The notes beneath the pieces are model-generated. The model had not been told where the DNA came from. It saw nothing but the letters and a program-made list of their open reading frames with translations, and did not search any database. The position numbers and the translations under genes are program-made. A stretch of DNA of 5,538 nucleotides from CAYZYO01 sp964482585 (GTDB lineage Bacteria > Bacillota > Syntrophomonadia > Syntrophomonadales > Syntrophomonadaceae). Positions 5,437 through 5,538 of this stretch are shown in pieces. Every line of letters starts with the position of its first letter. Positions within the stretch are counted from its first letter, which is position 1. The stretch is taken from the NCBI GenBank assembly GCA_964482585.1, contig CAYZYO010000127.1, positions 1-5,538 of the forward strand, in the 5' to 3' direction.

Positions 5437-5480
5437 AAAGAAAAATAGTAATAAACGTTTTGCAGGTGAGGAAAGCTAAT

Positions 5481-5537
5481 ATGAGAAAGACCAACTATAA
5501 AAAGTCAACAACCAAAACAAAAAATCCTGAGTGTTAA
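5481..5537 (+). CDS. Possible 18-residue basic peptide
   Basis: An ATG at 5481 is preceded eight bases upstream by GAGGA (5468-5472). It opens a frame of 18 codons ending at TAA (5535-5537), giving MRKTNYKKSTTKTKNPEC, a very basic peptide rich in Lys and Thr with a C-terminal Cys. No signal or membrane segment is present. It lies beyond the TRAP operon terminator and would need its own promoter; none is obvious in the 44 bases between. It may be a real small protein, the start of a gene broken by an early stop, or chance. I do not recognise it. Confidence 0.22.
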   Translation: MRKTNYKKSTTKTKNPEC

Positions 5538-5538
5538 G

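Noticed and set aside
5396..5479. Rightward 27-codon frame through the operon terminator
   Set aside because: It contains the whole terminator hairpin, has no proper ribosome binding site and is most simply explained as chance.

Overview
The window looks like a chromosomal segment from an anaerobic, spore-forming member of the Bacillota, probably class Clostridia. The evidence is two small Coat_F-type spore coat genes, strong AGGAGG-type ribosome binding sites, AT-rich intergenic DNA (especially 1800-2400), moderate-GC coding sequence and a TRAP transporter of the type common in sulfate-reducing, syntrophic and acetogenic Clostridia. No gene is assignable to a named species from the sequence alone.

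Layout. The left third is transcribed leftward. It holds a family 4 glycosyltransferase (16-1035) with its own sigma-A-like promoter (1134-1162), then, further right, a two-gene spore coat operon (1779 down to 1326) closed by a clear intrinsic terminator (1287-1315). The right half is transcribed rightward. It is a complete TRAP transporter operon: substrate-binding lipoprotein (2405-3502), small membrane subunit (3523-4074) and large membrane subunit (4071-5381), with a strong terminator at 5408-5436. A possible 18-residue peptide follows at 5481-5537.

The 625-base divergent intergenic region (1780-2404) is the least ordinary part. On the plus strand it holds two candidate promoters, several inverted repeats, a set of 8-base GGTA-type direct repeats around the second promoter, and a short U-tracted hairpin (2350-2371) that ends 33 bases before the first TRAP gene. 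No rightward gene lies upstream of that hairpin, so it is best explained as a transcription attenuator in the operon leader. No known riboswitch class fits, so the leader is the main candidate for something undescribed. This is an inference from base pairing by eye.

How the genes work together. The three TRAP proteins form one transporter: the lipoprotein captures an organic acid or similar anion outside the membrane and passes it to the QM membrane complex, which is driven by an ion gradient. The substrate is unknown. The coat proteins are expected to act during sporulation in the mother cell. The glycosyltransferase probably builds a surface or storage glycan; its link to the spore genes is only proximity.
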